64,000 nucleotides of DNA from Rhizobium mongolense USDA 1844 (lineage in GTDB: Bacteria; Pseudomonadota; Alphaproteobacteria; Rhizobiales; Rhizobiaceae): the NCBI RefSeq assembly GCF_000419765.1, contig NZ_ATTQ01000011.1, forward strand, positions 1 through 64,000, written 5' to 3'. The notes below the pieces were generated by a model, which was not told the origin of the DNA, did not search any database, and worked only from the letters and a program-made list of their open reading frames with translations. Shown here piece by piece: positions 52,328-61,556 of the stretch; within the stretch, counting starts at the first letter, position 1; the number at the start of each line of letters is the position of its first letter. The translations under genes and the position numbers were made by a program.

Positions 52328-53386
52328 ATGAGACGTCACGTGACCGCATCCGCCTTCGACCACCCATTCCTCAGCGGCCTTTTCGGAGACGATGAGATAT
52401 CGGCCCATCTTTCGGCCGATGCCGACATCCGCGCCATGCTCTCCTTCGAGGCTGCACTTGCCAAGGCCGAAGGCGCCCATGGCCTGATCCCGCAAAGGGC
52501 AGCAAGCCGCATTGCCGAAGCTTGTCGAGGTTTCACTGCCGACATCGCGGGCCTCAACGTTGCGACCGCCAGAGACGGCGTCGTCGTTCCCGATCTCGTC
52601 ACGCAACTGCGCACGTCGGTGGGTGGCGAGGTGGCCCAGTACGTCCATTTCGGGGCGACCAGCCAGGACGCCATCGATACCAGCCTGATGATCAGGCTAA
52701 AGGCGATCGTCTTTCTTTTTTCCGGTCGGCTCGATGCCATTGTTCGCGCTCTCGACGCGCTCGATCGCCAGTACGGCCAGAACAGTCTGATAGGCCATAC
52801 CCGCATGCAGGCGGCAATCCCGATTGCCGTTTCCGATCGTCTGCGGACATGGCGAGCGCCGCTTGAAGGTTATCATGACCGGCTAAGGGGACAGAGGTTT
52901 CCCATCCAGTTCGGTGGCGCGGCCGGGACGCTGGACCGGCTGGGCGGCAAGGCTGCCGCCATTCGCGCGTCGCTCGCCCAGGAACTTGGACTGACCGACG
53001 AGCCTCAATGGCAAAGCCAGCGCGCGCCAATCGCCGACCTTGCCAACCTCTTTTCGCTGATCACCGGCAGCCTGGGGAAGATGGGCCAGGACATCGCCCT
53101 TCTGGCGCAGGCAGGCGGCGAGATCGAACTTGCTGGCGGCGGAAGGTCGTCAGCCATGGTGCACAAGCAAAACCCGGTCGGCGCCGAAACGCTTGTCGCA
53201 TTTTCCCGCTTCAACGCCGCCCAACTTTCAGCCATCCACCAAGCGCTTGTGCACGAACAGGAACGCTCGGGTGCCGCCTGGACACTTGAATGGCTCGTGC
53301 TGCCGCAGATGATCATGGCGACCGCCGGCGCCCTGCGGCTTGCGCGCGAGCTGACCGGCAATATCCTCCGCCTCGGGGGCTCGTAG
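52328..53386 (+). CDS. pcaB: 3-carboxy-cis,cis-muconate cycloisomerase
   Basis: Fumarase/aspartase superfamily enzyme of 352 residues that lactonises 3-carboxymuconate to 4-carboxymuconolactone. It has VHFGATSQDAIDTSL and the signature loop GGRSSAMVHKQNPVGAE (the family SSxMPxKxN motif; here the loop reads SSAMVHKQNP). ATG 52328 has only a weak ribosome site. Separated from pcaG by the acyltransferase gene, so it may be read through or have its own promoter. It completes the set pcaH, pcaG, pcaB, pcaC, pcaD for protocatechuate. Confidence 0.95.
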   Translation: MRRHVTASAFDHPFLSGLFGDDEISAHLSADADIRAMLSFEAALAKAEGAHGLIPQRAASRIAEACRGFTADIAGLNVATARDGVVVPDLVTQLRTSVGGEVAQYVHFGATSQDAIDTSLMIRLKAIVFLFSGRLDAIVRALDALDRQYGQNSLIGHTRMQAAIPIAVSDRLRTWRAPLEGYHDRLRGQRFPIQFGGAAGTLDRLGGKAAAIRASLAQELGLTDEPQWQSQRAPIADLANLFSLITGSLGKMGQDIALLAQAGGEIELAGGGRSSAMVHKQNPVGAETLVAFSRFNAAQLSAIHQALVHEQERSGAAWTLEWLVLPQMIMATAGALRLARELTGNILRLGGS

Positions 53387-53435
53387 ACAAGCTTCCTTCC
53401 TCACCCTTCATCGCAGCCTCAGGCAGATGCGTAAC

Positions 53436-53451
53436 ATAATGCACCAGTTAT
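53436..53451. promoter_or_regulatory. PcaQ-like box upstream of pcaM
   Basis: ATAATG-CACC-AGTTAT, the same ATAAnn-N4-AGTTAT pattern as the box in the pcaQ-pcaD gap. It lies 115 bases before the start of the binding-protein gene pcaM. In S. meliloti PcaQ is known to regulate such a protocatechuate transporter. Confidence 0.65.
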
Positions 53452-53565
53452 GAATTACCGTATTTATTTCATTTTACATTACCGTTTCGCATGACACACT
53501 GACGTGAAATTTAGCTGCGCGCTAACCCGGCGGTGGAGTCCGCCGTGCATAAAGGGAGAGGAAAG

Positions 53566-54738
53566 ATGAAACAGCTGGTTCTGGCCGCTGCGGCGGCGAT
53601 CGTCATGGGTACCGCCGCCTATGCCGACGCGATCAAGGTCGGGGTCGTTGGACCGTTTTCGGGTCCGTTCGCGCTGCAAGGCAAGAACTTCAAGGCCGGG
53701 ATCGACGCTTATATGGCAACGAATGGTGCCAAGATCGGCGACAATACCGTCGAAGTCATATATCGCGATCTGCCGGCCGCCGATCCGGCCAAGTCCAAGG
53801 CGCTTGCCCAGGAACTCGTCGTCAAGGAGAAAGTCCAGTATCTGGCCGGGTTCTATTTCACGCCGGACGCAATGGCCGTCACGCCCATCTTGGAACAGGC
53901 CAATACGCCGCTCGTGATCATGAATGCCGCAACCTCTGCCATCGTCACCAAGAGCCCTCTGGTCGTCCGTACATCCTTCACCCTTTGGCAAACCTCCATG
54001 CCAATCGCCAAGGTCGCTTTCGACAAAGGCATTAAGAAGGTCATCTCGGTTGTCAGCGACTACGGTCCGGGGGTCGACGCTGAAAACGCCTTCAAGGCGG
54101 GCTTCGAAAAGCAAGGCGGGGAAATCGTCGAAGCGATCCGTATGCCACTCGCCACCAACGATTTCAGCCCGATCATGCAGCGCATCAAGGATTCGGGTGC
54201 TGAGGGCGTCTTTGCCTTCCTGCCGTCCGGTCCGCCGACGCTTGGCTTCGTGAAGTCCTATAGTGAGAATGGCCTGAAAGCCGCCGGCATCCAGCTCTTT
54301 GCCACCGGCGACCTGACGCAGGAATCCGACCTTCCGGCGCTCGGCGATGCCGCGCTCGGCATATTGACGACATACCACTACGCCGTTTCGCATGACTCGC
54401 CCGAAAACAAGGCCTTCGTTGCGGCCGCCGGCAAGGCACTTGGCAATCCGGCCGAACTCACCTTCCCAGCCGTCGGGGCCTATGACGGCATGCACGTCAT
54501 CTACAAGATGATCGAGGCAACTGGCGGTAAGCAGGATGCTGAAAAGGCTGTGGAAGCCGTAAAGGGCCTTTCCTGGATGAGCCCGCGCGGCCCCGTGTCC
54601 ATCGATCCCGAAAGCCGCCACATCACAGAAAATATCTACCTGCGCGAAGTCGCCAAGGATGCGGACGGCAAATACATCAACAAGGAAATCCAGACCTTTG
54701 AGAAGCAGGGGGATCCAGGTCTGGCGGCGACGAAGTAG
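53566..54738 (+). CDS. pcaM: Protocatechuate ABC transporter, substrate-binding protein
   Basis: Periplasmic binding protein of the branched-chain amino-acid type (Leu/Ile/Val-binding fold), 390 residues. Signal MKQLVLAAAAAIVMGTAAYA is cleaved before DAIKVGVVGPFSGPFALQG. ATG 53566 follows GGGAGAGGAAAG. It heads a five-gene operon (binding protein, two permeases, two ATPases) directly downstream of pcaB and a PcaQ-like box. Established knowledge of S. meliloti PcaMNVWX supports the assignment to protocatechuate uptake; the ligand is not proven here. Confidence 0.88.
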   Translation: MKQLVLAAAAAIVMGTAAYADAIKVGVVGPFSGPFALQGKNFKAGIDAYMATNGAKIGDNTVEVIYRDLPAADPAKSKALAQELVVKEKVQYLAGFYFTPDAMAVTPILEQANTPLVIMNAATSAIVTKSPLVVRTSFTLWQTSMPIAKVAFDKGIKKVISVVSDYGPGVDAENAFKAGFEKQGGEIVEAIRMPLATNDFSPIMQRIKDSGAEGVFAFLPSGPPTLGFVKSYSENGLKAAGIQLFATGDLTQESDLPALGDAALGILTTYHYAVSHDSPENKAFVAAAGKALGNPAELTFPAVGAYDGMHVIYKMIEATGGKQDAEKAVEAVKGLSWMSPRGPVSIDPESRHITENIYLREVAKDADGKYINKEIQTFEKQGDPGLAATK

Positions 54739-54842
54739 GGAGCAAGGCTTTCACCGGCAGGTGTTTGGGGCGGGACGACGTCCTCAACCACGCAGCGCGG
54801 GCTTCAGTACCTGCTGAACGAGATAAGGAACACACGAGCCTC

Positions 54843-55706
54843 ATGCAGACTGTCTTCAGCATTGCCGTCGACGCGCTTGCCTATGGCATGGTGCTGTTCG
54901 TGATCTCGATCGGCCTTTCGGTCACCATGGGCCTGATGCGGGTCGTCAACCTCGCCCACGGCGCCTTCGCCATGATCGGCGGGTACATTGCCTCCTATGC
55001 AGCGCGCGATCTTGGCCTTGGCTACGGAATCGCAGTTCTTGTCGCCGTCACTGGAACCATCGTCATCGCCATTCCGATCGAACGCTTCCTCTACCGGCGC
55101 ATCTACGGCGCGCCGGAACTGACCCAGGTTCTGATGACGATCGGCATCACCTTCTGCATCATCGGCATAGCCAACTACGTCATGGGGCCGACGCTGAAGA
55201 CCATCCCATTGCCAGACGGCCTGCAGGGCTCCGCCGATCTAGGCTTCCGCACCATTCCGGTGCATCGGCTTTTTGCCATCTTCTGCGGCCTCGCCGTCGC
55301 GGGCGCCCTCTGGTACACGATCGAAAAGACAAGTTTCGGTGTAAAACTGCGCGCATCCGTCGATAATGCCGCCATGGCCGCCGCGCTTGGGGTGCGCACG
55401 GAGATCATCTATGCACTGAGCTTCGCAGTCGCCGTCGGCCTGGCCGCCTTTGGCGGCGTGGTCGGCGCCGAGCTCTTGCCGGTCGAGCCCTATTATGCGC
55501 TGCGCTACATGGTGACTTTCCTCGTCGTTGTCTCCGTCGGCGGCGCAGGCTCGATTCCCGGCGCACTGATCGCCTGCCTGGTTCTTGGCGGCATCGACAC
55601 CACGGGCCGCTACCTGATGCCGGAATACGGGGAATTCTTCTTCTATCTCGCCGTCATTGCAATCATCTGCGTTTTTCCGCGCGGCTTTGCCGGAAGGGTG
55701 AAGTAG
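54843..55706 (+). CDS. pcaN: Protocatechuate ABC transporter, permease (LivH type)
   Basis: Inner-membrane permease of 287 residues, LivH family. About eight hydrophobic segments, with the start region MGLMRVVNLAHGAFAMIGGY and the EAA-like ALGVRTEIIYALSFAVAVGLA. ATG 54843 is supported by the typical VDALAYGMVLFVISIGLSV start; a longer frame to 54765 is less likely. Gene symbol follows the S. meliloti order. It lies 105 bases after pcaM. Confidence 0.85.
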   Translation: MQTVFSIAVDALAYGMVLFVISIGLSVTMGLMRVVNLAHGAFAMIGGYIASYAARDLGLGYGIAVLVAVTGTIVIAIPIERFLYRRIYGAPELTQVLMTIGITFCIIGIANYVMGPTLKTIPLPDGLQGSADLGFRTIPVHRLFAIFCGLAVAGALWYTIEKTSFGVKLRASVDNAAMAAALGVRTEIIYALSFAVAVGLAAFGGVVGAELLPVEPYYALRYMVTFLVVVSVGGAGSIPGALIACLVLGGIDTTGRYLMPEYGEFFFYLAVIAIICVFPRGFAGRVK

Positions 55707-55707
55707 G

Positions 55708-56718
55708 ATGACGCTCGCCATGAACACGCAAACCACGACAGCAGTGCACATCCGGCGCAATCGCTTTTTCGGCCGCGATACGGCCGGCATTGCCGCAATC
55801 GTCGCGCTCGCCAGCATCGGCTATTTACTCTTCCCGGATAACCTTGCGCTGTTGACGCGCGTCATCGCAATCGCATTGCTCGTTCTCTCGCTCGATCTCG
55901 TCACCGGATATTGCGGTGTGGCGACGCTCGGCCATGCCGCACTCTTCGGTTCCGGCGCCTATGCAGCGGGCATCGTCTCGGCCCATTTCGGCATCACCGA
56001 TCCTCTTTTGATGACGCTTGCCGGTATCACCGGTGGCGCTGCTGCAGGCCTCGTCTGCGGCATCGTCATCCTGCGTGCCCACGGCCTGCCGCAGCTTGTC
56101 CTTTCGATCGCGCTCATCAACCTCTTCCACGAATTCGCCAACAAGGCATCTTCCTGGACCGGCGGCAGCGATGGCCTGTCCGGCATCTCGGCCGATCCGA
56201 TCTTCGGCACCTTCGAGTTCGACCTTTACGGCCATACCGCCTATGTTTTCGGGGTGATCCTGCTGCTTGTCGTTTTCATTCTTCTCCGCCTTGTGGTGCG
56301 TTCGCCCTTTGGCATGCTCTGCCGTGGCATCAAGGAAGATGCCTTGCGCATCCGGGCCATGGGCGCCTCGCCGAAAGCGGCGCTGATGAAGATGTATGTC
56401 ATTTCCGGCGCCGTCGCCGGTGTCGGCGGAGCGCTCAATGCCATCTCCACACAGGTGGTCGGCCTCGACAGCCTCTCCTTCACGCTTTCGGCCGAAAGCC
56501 TCGTGATGCTCGTTCTCGGCGGCACCGGCACGCTCTTCGGTGCGCTCTCCGGCACCGTCATCTTCATGCTCTTCGAAGATTATGTCTCGGCTGCAAGCCC
56601 GTTCCACTGGCTGACGATGGTCGGCGCGCTACTGGTCGCTGTCGTCCTCTTCGCGCCGAAGGGCCTTTATGGGACCGCAACTGCCTTTTTCGTCCGCCGG
56701 AAGGAGACTGCGCAATGA
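55708..56718 (+). CDS. pcaV: Protocatechuate ABC transporter, permease (LivM type)
   Basis: Second permease, 336 residues, LivM family, with about ten hydrophobic segments, the opening RNRFFGRDTAGIAAIVAL and the cytoplasmic loop GIKEDALRIRAMGASPKAALMKMYV (EAA-type motif). ATG 55708 is one base after the pcaN stop. Its stop overlaps the start of the first ATPase by four bases. Confidence 0.87.
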   Translation: MTLAMNTQTTTAVHIRRNRFFGRDTAGIAAIVALASIGYLLFPDNLALLTRVIAIALLVLSLDLVTGYCGVATLGHAALFGSGAYAAGIVSAHFGITDPLLMTLAGITGGAAAGLVCGIVILRAHGLPQLVLSIALINLFHEFANKASSWTGGSDGLSGISADPIFGTFEFDLYGHTAYVFGVILLLVVFILLRLVVRSPFGMLCRGIKEDALRIRAMGASPKAALMKMYVISGAVAGVGGALNAISTQVVGLDSLSFTLSAESLVMLVLGGTGTLFGALSGTVIFMLFEDYVSAASPFHWLTMVGALLVAVVLFAPKGLYGTATAFFVRRKETAQ

Positions 56719-57479
56719 GCCCCGTCTTCGAAGTCGTCAATCTCAGGAAATCCTTCGGCGGCCTCGTGGTGACCAACGATGTATCGATCTCGATGGCAGC
56801 AGGTGACCGCGTGGCGCTCATCGGCCCGAACGGCGCTGGCAAGACCACTTTCGTCAATCTCGTCACTGGCAACCTTTCGCCGGACGCCGGCGATGTCCGC
56901 CTCGGTGGCGAGACCGTGACCAGAATTGGTGCGGCGGGCCGCGTCAGGCGCGGCCTCGTCCGTTCCTTCCAGGTCACACGGCTCTTCCAGGAAATGACGC
57001 CGGCCGAACACGTCGCGCTTGCGATCCTGCAGCGTGACGGCCTCACTGGCCGGATGTTCGGCAACTATCTCGCGATGCCGGACCTCATGGCAGAAGTCAC
57101 CGATCTGCTCGGCACGCTCGGCCTTGGGGATCTCATGTGCCGCAGGGTCAGTGAAATTGCTTATGGACAGCAGCGTCTCCTCGAGATTGCCGTCGCCATG
57201 GCACTGAAACCGAAGGTGCTGTTGCTTGATGAACCTGCTGCCGGCGTGCCGCAAAGCGAGACCGCCCGGATCGAGCAGGCGCTCGCCGATCTGCCGGCCG
57301 ATCTCGCGGTGTTGATGATCGAGCACGACATGGACCTCGTGTTCCGCTTCGCCAGGCGTGTCATCGTGCTTGCGGCAGGCACCATTATTTTCGACGGCTC
57401 GCCGGTCGAGGTCACCAAGGATGCCCGCGTGCGCGAGGCCTATCTCGGGAGCTATGCCAATGCCAGCCACGCCGCTTGA
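56715..57479 (+). CDS. pcaW: Protocatechuate ABC transporter, ATPase (LivG type)
   Basis: ATP-binding protein of 254 residues with Walker A GPNGAGKTTF and Walker B LLLDEPAAG. The signature position reads SEIAYGQQRLLEIA, a normal LivG-type variant. ATG 56715 overlaps the stop of the permease (ATGA) and follows AAGGAGACTGC. The LivF-type ATPase starts 20 bases before its stop. Confidence 0.87.
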   Translation: MSPVFEVVNLRKSFGGLVVTNDVSISMAAGDRVALIGPNGAGKTTFVNLVTGNLSPDAGDVRLGGETVTRIGAAGRVRRGLVRSFQVTRLFQEMTPAEHVALAILQRDGLTGRMFGNYLAMPDLMAEVTDLLGTLGLGDLMCRRVSEIAYGQQRLLEIAVAMALKPKVLLLDEPAAGVPQSETARIEQALADLPADLAVLMIEHDMDLVFRFARRVIVLAAGTIIFDGSPVEVTKDARVREAYLGSYANASHAA

Positions 57480-58176
57480 GGTCGACAATCTCTCCGCTGG
57501 CTATGGACCGACGCGGGTTCTCGAAAACGTTTCATTCGCCGTGGCCGCAGGCGCCCGCCTTGCCATCCTCGGCCGCAACGGAATGGGCAAGACAACGTTG
57601 CTTGCGACGCTTGCCGGACAGACCAGGCGTTATGACGGCCGCATCCGCCTCGGCTCCGCAGACCTCACCGCCATGGCCAGCTCAGCTCGCGCCCGTCAAG
57701 GGCTCGGTTATGTGCCGCAGGCGCGCTGCATCTTCCCGACGCTGACGATTGAGGAAAACCTCTTCGTCGGCCTCAAAGGACGGCCGAAGACGGCGCTTGA
57801 AGAGGCGTATGCGATGTTTCCACGTCTGAAGGAGCGCCGCCGCAATCTCGGCGGCCAACTCTCCGGCGGCGAGCAGCAGATGTTGTCGACTGCCCGCACG
57901 ATTGTCGGCCGCCCCTCCGTTCTGCTGCTTGACGAACCCCTGGAAGGTCTCGCACCCATCATCTGCGAAGAGTTGATGGCCGCGTTTTCCGAACTCGCCA
58001 AGACCGGCGACATGACGATCCTGCTTGTCGAACAACGCATCCAGAGTGCGCTCGACTTCGCCGATCAGGTCATCATCCTCGAACGGGGGCGCCTTGCCTG
58101 GACCGGCACGCCCGCGGCGCTATCGACGGATCACGCCGCCGTGGAACGTCTGCTCGGGGTCGGCGGGCTGCACTAG
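57460..58176 (+). CDS. pcaX: Protocatechuate ABC transporter, ATPase (LivF type)
   Basis: Second ATP-binding protein, 238 residues, LivF family: Walker A GRNGMGKTTL, signature LSGGEQQML, Walker B LLLDEPLEGLAP. The ATG at 57460 is eight bases after GGGAG; an ATG at 57454 is too close. Its stop TAG and the stop of the convergent GNAT gene share the same CTAG palindrome. Confidence 0.87.
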   Translation: MPATPLEVDNLSAGYGPTRVLENVSFAVAAGARLAILGRNGMGKTTLLATLAGQTRRYDGRIRLGSADLTAMASSARARQGLGYVPQARCIFPTLTIEENLFVGLKGRPKTALEEAYAMFPRLKERRRNLGGQLSGGEQQMLSTARTIVGRPSVLLLDEPLEGLAPIICEELMAAFSELAKTGDMTILLVEQRIQSALDFADQVIILERGRLAWTGTPAALSTDHAAVERLLGVGGLH

Positions 58177-58697
58177 GTCACGTGGCGGGGCGCCTCGTCA
58201 TTCGTTATGTCGAAAGCCGTGTCATAGGTGACCGTGCCGGACGGCATTTCACCGCTGAAGCACAGTGCCTGAAAATATTCGGCCGGAACACCTGCAAGCC
58301 TGAGGCGAGCATCCGCCTTGAAGCCGAACCGGCCGTAATATTTGGGATCGCCAAGCAGGACGCATCCCTGGGCGCCGAGTTTGCGGATGGCTGCAAGTCC
58401 ATCCTTCACCAGACCAGTACCGATCCCCTCGCCCTGCCTTTCGGGTGTTACCGCGATTGGTCCGAGGCCGTACCAGCCCAAGTCCCTGCCGTTGATCATC
58501 ACCGGCGAGAACGCGATATGGCCGACGATACGGCCTTCATCTTCGGCAACGAGCGTCGCGCAAAGCGCTCTGTTCCCGCGCAGGGCATCGACAATTGCTG
58601 CTTCCGTCTGGCTGCTGTAGGCCTTGCCGGCAAACGCCGTGCTGACCAGCGCGCGGATCGCCGGGATATCGGCTTTTGTCTCGTTGCGGATGCGCAT
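58173..58697 (-). CDS. GNAT family N-acetyltransferase (YhbS-like)
   Basis: A 174-residue acetyl-CoA-dependent acetyltransferase with the acyl-CoA motif GPIAVTPERQGEGIGTGLV and the following helix-strand CVLLGDPKYYGRFGFKAD, which is typical of the YhbS group. ATG 58697 follows CGGAGGTTCATC. The target is unknown. It is convergent with pcaX; the two stops overlap. Confidence 0.9.
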   Translation of the reverse strand: MRIRNETKADIPAIRALVSTAFAGKAYSSQTEAAIVDALRGNRALCATLVAEDEGRIVGHIAFSPVMINGRDLGWYGLGPIAVTPERQGEGIGTGLVKDGLAAIRKLGAQGCVLLGDPKYYGRFGFKADARLRLAGVPAEYFQALCFSGEMPSGTVTYDTAFDITNDEAPRHVT

Positions 58698-58801
58698 GAT
58701 GAACCTCCGTTGCAGTGCCGCACATAACAGACCGGAGCGCCTTGCGTCAAAACGATGCTTGCATCGACCCAAGGACTCCTCTTCAATCGGGCACCGCGAT
58801 A

Positions 58802-59581
58802 ATGGAGCCCCGCTTGTCTTTCCCCTTGTTCGACCTCACCGGCCGCCGAGCGCTTGTTACCGGCTCCAGCCAGGGCATCGGTCATGCGCTGGCCCTCGGC
58901 CTTGCAGAACACGGCGCTTCCCTGGTCATCAATGGCCGCAATGCCGAGAAGGCGGGAGCCGCAGCAGAGACGATCAGGGCAAGGGGATTGCATGCGCTGA
59001 GTGCCGCCTTCGACGTGACCGATGCTGCCGCCGCGCGCGATGGCGTCGCCTATATCGAAAGCGAGATCGGCCCGATCGACATCCTCGTCAACAATGCCGG
59101 AATGCAGTTTCGAACGCCGCTGGAATCTTTCCCGATCGAAAAGTGGGATGAACTGCTTAAGACCAATGTCTCAAGCATTTTCTACGTCAGCCAGCCTCTG
59201 GCGCAGGCGATGATCAGGCGCGGCAGGGGCAAGATCATCAATATCGCCTCTCTCCAGGCTGAACTCGCCCGGCCGGGTATTGCTCCTTATACGGCGACCA
59301 AGGGTGCCGTCAGAAATCTCACCCGCGGCATGGCGACCGACTGGGCAAAGCACGGCCTGCAGGTGAATGCGATCGCCCCCGGCTATTTCAAAACGCCGCT
59401 CAACCAGGCGCTGGTGGACGATCCGAAATTCTCCGCCTGGCTGGAGACGCGCGCACCTGCAGGCCGATGGGGCAATGTCGAGGAACTGGTCGGCGCGGCG
59501 GTCTTTCTCGCTTCGGACGCTTCCTCCTTCGTCAATGGCCATATGCTGATGGTCGATGGCGGCATCGCCGCCAGCCTCTAG
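58802..59581 (+). CDS. SDR family oxidoreductase, gluconate 5-dehydrogenase-like
   Basis: A 259-residue NAD(P)-dependent dehydrogenase with TGSSQGIGHALALGLAEHGA (cofactor), NNAG, the active-site Ser region (IINIASLQAEL), YTATK (Tyr and Lys), and the C-terminal GHMLMVDGG. The opening FPLFDLTGRRALVTGSSQGIG matches IdnO/Gno-type gluconate 5-dehydrogenases. ATG 58802 has no strong ribosome site; the longer frame to 58715 is unlikely. Stands alone, divergent from the GNAT gene. Confidence 0.87.
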   Translation: MEPRLSFPLFDLTGRRALVTGSSQGIGHALALGLAEHGASLVINGRNAEKAGAAAETIRARGLHALSAAFDVTDAAAARDGVAYIESEIGPIDILVNNAGMQFRTPLESFPIEKWDELLKTNVSSIFYVSQPLAQAMIRRGRGKIINIASLQAELARPGIAPYTATKGAVRNLTRGMATDWAKHGLQVNAIAPGYFKTPLNQALVDDPKFSAWLETRAPAGRWGNVEELVGAAVFLASDASSFVNGHMLMVDGGIAASL

Positions 59582-59964
59582 TGTTGCCGGCCACGCGAAC
59601 GCAACCGGCAACGTTCTGCCAATATGACGGCCCTGCAATCGTTTGATCTCAATCTTGTGACATCCAATCCGACGAAGATGGGCTAGAAAAAGCGGAGAAT
59701 TGTATTTTCGCCCCGGAAGAGCCACCTAATAGAGCAAGAGATGCCCGCCGACTTTCAGACTCCGGCATTTCCGTTTACGCAACGCAAACCATATCCGGCT
59801 GCTTTCGGATCCAACTCCTGCTGCCTTAGGAAAATCTACTCCTTCTGCTGCTAGCGATTGGCAGAATAGGCAAGATAGAGGCACCCCCGCGGAATTCCGC
59901 ACTTCGCATCAGGGTTAAACTATGATTACGATAGCGCTGTGCGGGAGCCCGATTTTGAAGAACC
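59582..59964. other. Intergenic stretch, nothing recognised
   Basis: A 383-base gap between the SDR and the MBL-fold gene. It contains AT-richer DNA near 59900-59940 that may hold the promoter of the MBL gene. No ORF, RNA gene or repeat is recognised. Confidence 0.4.
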
Positions 59965-60795
59965 ATGAGTAACGATCAGTTTCAGGTAAAATTTTGGGGC
60001 GTTCGCGGCAGCATCCCGGTATCAGGCCCCGAGTTCGCTCACTACGGCGGCAACACCACCTGCATCGAACTGCGCTGCGGCGGCCACCGGTTGATCTTCG
60101 ACGCAGGCTCGGGTCTGCGCGAGGCCGGGCTTGCGATGCTCAACGAAGGCGTCACGCAGGTCGATCTGTTCTTCAGCCACTGTCACTACGACCACATCAT
60201 TGGATTGCCCTTCTTCAAGGCGATTTACTATCCCTCGATCAATCTCAACATCTGGTCCGGCCATCTCGACGGCAAGATGAGCACCAAGGATATGGTCGAT
60301 CAGTTCATCAGCCCGCCCTGGTTTCCGGTAAAGACCGATATCTGCCAGGCAACGATGAACTTCCGTGATTTCCATGCCGGCGACATGCTTTCTCCGCGCG
60401 AGGGTGTGCGCATCAAGACCTACAAGCTGAACCATCCAGGCGGGGCGATCGGCTATCGCATCGAGTGGGGCGGCCGGATCGTCGCGCTTGTATTCGACGT
60501 CGAGCATATCCCCGGCACTTATGACCCGGTTTCTCTGGAACTGATGAAGGATGCGGATCTGGCGATCTACGACTGCACCTACAACGAAGACGAGATGCAG
60601 CGCTTCAAGGGCTTTGGCCATTCGACCTGGCAACACGGCATCGAATTGGCCAAAATGGCGGGAACGAAACGCTTCGCGCTCTTCCATCACGCACCCTCGC
60701 GCACGGACGAGCAGCTCGGCCAGATGGAAAAGAATGCCCAGGCGGCATTCCCCGGCGCCTTCGCCGCGCGTGACAATCAGGTCGTCGACATCTGA
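59965..60795 (+). CDS. MBL-fold metallo-hydrolase (PhnP/RNase Z-like)
   Basis: A 276-residue metallo-beta-lactamase-fold enzyme. The start FQVKFWGVRGSIPVSGPEFAHYGGNTTCIEL is characteristic of a phosphodiesterase-like subgroup. The metal motif is SHCHYDHIIG with His72, His74, Asp76 and His77, and later ligands appear in LNHPGG, DVEH and LFHHAPSR. Substrate unknown; relatives cleave cyclic phosphodiesters. Its 3' end overlaps the convergent deacetylase gene by 19 bases. Confidence 0.88.
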   Translation: MSNDQFQVKFWGVRGSIPVSGPEFAHYGGNTTCIELRCGGHRLIFDAGSGLREAGLAMLNEGVTQVDLFFSHCHYDHIIGLPFFKAIYYPSINLNIWSGHLDGKMSTKDMVDQFISPPWFPVKTDICQATMNFRDFHAGDMLSPREGVRIKTYKLNHPGGAIGYRIEWGGRIVALVFDVEHIPGTYDPVSLELMKDADLAIYDCTYNEDEMQRFKGFGHSTWQHGIELAKMAGTKRFALFHHAPSRTDEQLGQMEKNAQAAFPGAFAARDNQVVDI

Positions 60796-61556
60796 TCTTT
60801 CAGCAGCTCAGCTGCCGGTTTCCATAAAATCGCCTGATGATTGTTGGCCTCTGAGAGAAATGCCTCGGTAAATTTCCACGCCGTCTCGTCATGCGCGAGG
60901 TGATGGGTCAGCAAACCGACCGGCTCGTTTCGGCCTTCGAAGCGGTCCTGCAGTTCTCCCACAAGTTCGCTTACAACTTCGTCATGCGGCCGGCCGACGC
61001 GCGGCCCCTTTCCGTCGGCTCGCCGTCCCATGATGTCGATATGGGTGTTAAGGAGCGGGATCGCCGCCCCCGCAGTCGCCCGGCCGAACGTCGACATGCA
61101 TTCGAAACCAAGTGCCGGGAGCTTGGGAACAAGGCTGTCGTCGATGCGGTTCCATGGCGGCACCAGCATGGGAATGAACCTGGCCGGATGCAGCCGCTGC
61201 AGCGTCAGGAACCCTTCATAAAGTTCGCCAAGCACGGCCTCCCCCAGCCGGTGTCCGCCAAGTTCCTGCTTTTTTTCTTGCGGCGACGCGTAATTCTCAT
61301 GCGACCAGCCATGCACGGCAACGCTGACCCCGCTCGTACCCGAAAGCCGTTGAGAAAGTGCTGGACCGGTGTTTGCCGGGATAACGGCAACGGTCACCGG
61401 CGTCTCATGCGCGCTTGAGAGGCCGAGCAATCTGTCGAGCGCCGCCGTCGGCTCGATCGCATCGTCATCGCGCCACCAGAAGCGGGCCACCTTTCCAGCC
61501 TCCCGCCAGCGCGCGAGTTCCTCACGGAGGGGTTCCCAGATCGAACTGCCGCTCAT
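60777..61556 (-). CDS. Polysaccharide deacetylase family protein
   Basis: A 259-residue protein with the NodB-like fold motifs: FWWRDDDAIEP (catalytic and metal Asp residues), VAVHGWSHENYA (HxxxH) and LVPPWNRID. No signal peptide is visible. It overlaps the glycosyltransferase gene upstream by four bases, so the two are co-translated, and they probably act on the same cell-surface glycan. Close relatives are found beside GT4 enzymes in rhizobia. Confidence 0.87.
   Translation of the reverse strand: MSGSSIWEPLREELARWREAGKVARFWWRDDDAIEPTAALDRLLGLSSAHETPVTVAVIPANTGPALSQRLSGTSGVSVAVHGWSHENYASPQEKKQELGGHRLGEAVLGELYEGFLTLQRLHPARFIPMLVPPWNRIDDSLVPKLPALGFECMSTFGRATAGAAIPLLNTHIDIMGRRADGKGPRVGRPHDEVVSELVGELQDRFEGRNEPVGLLTHHLAHDETAWKFTEAFLSEANNHQAILWKPAAELLKDQMSTT

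Noticed and set aside
53479..54621. 380-codon minus-strand frame antisense to the pcaM binding protein
   Set aside because: The sense strand carries a signal peptide and family motifs, while the antisense frame has none.
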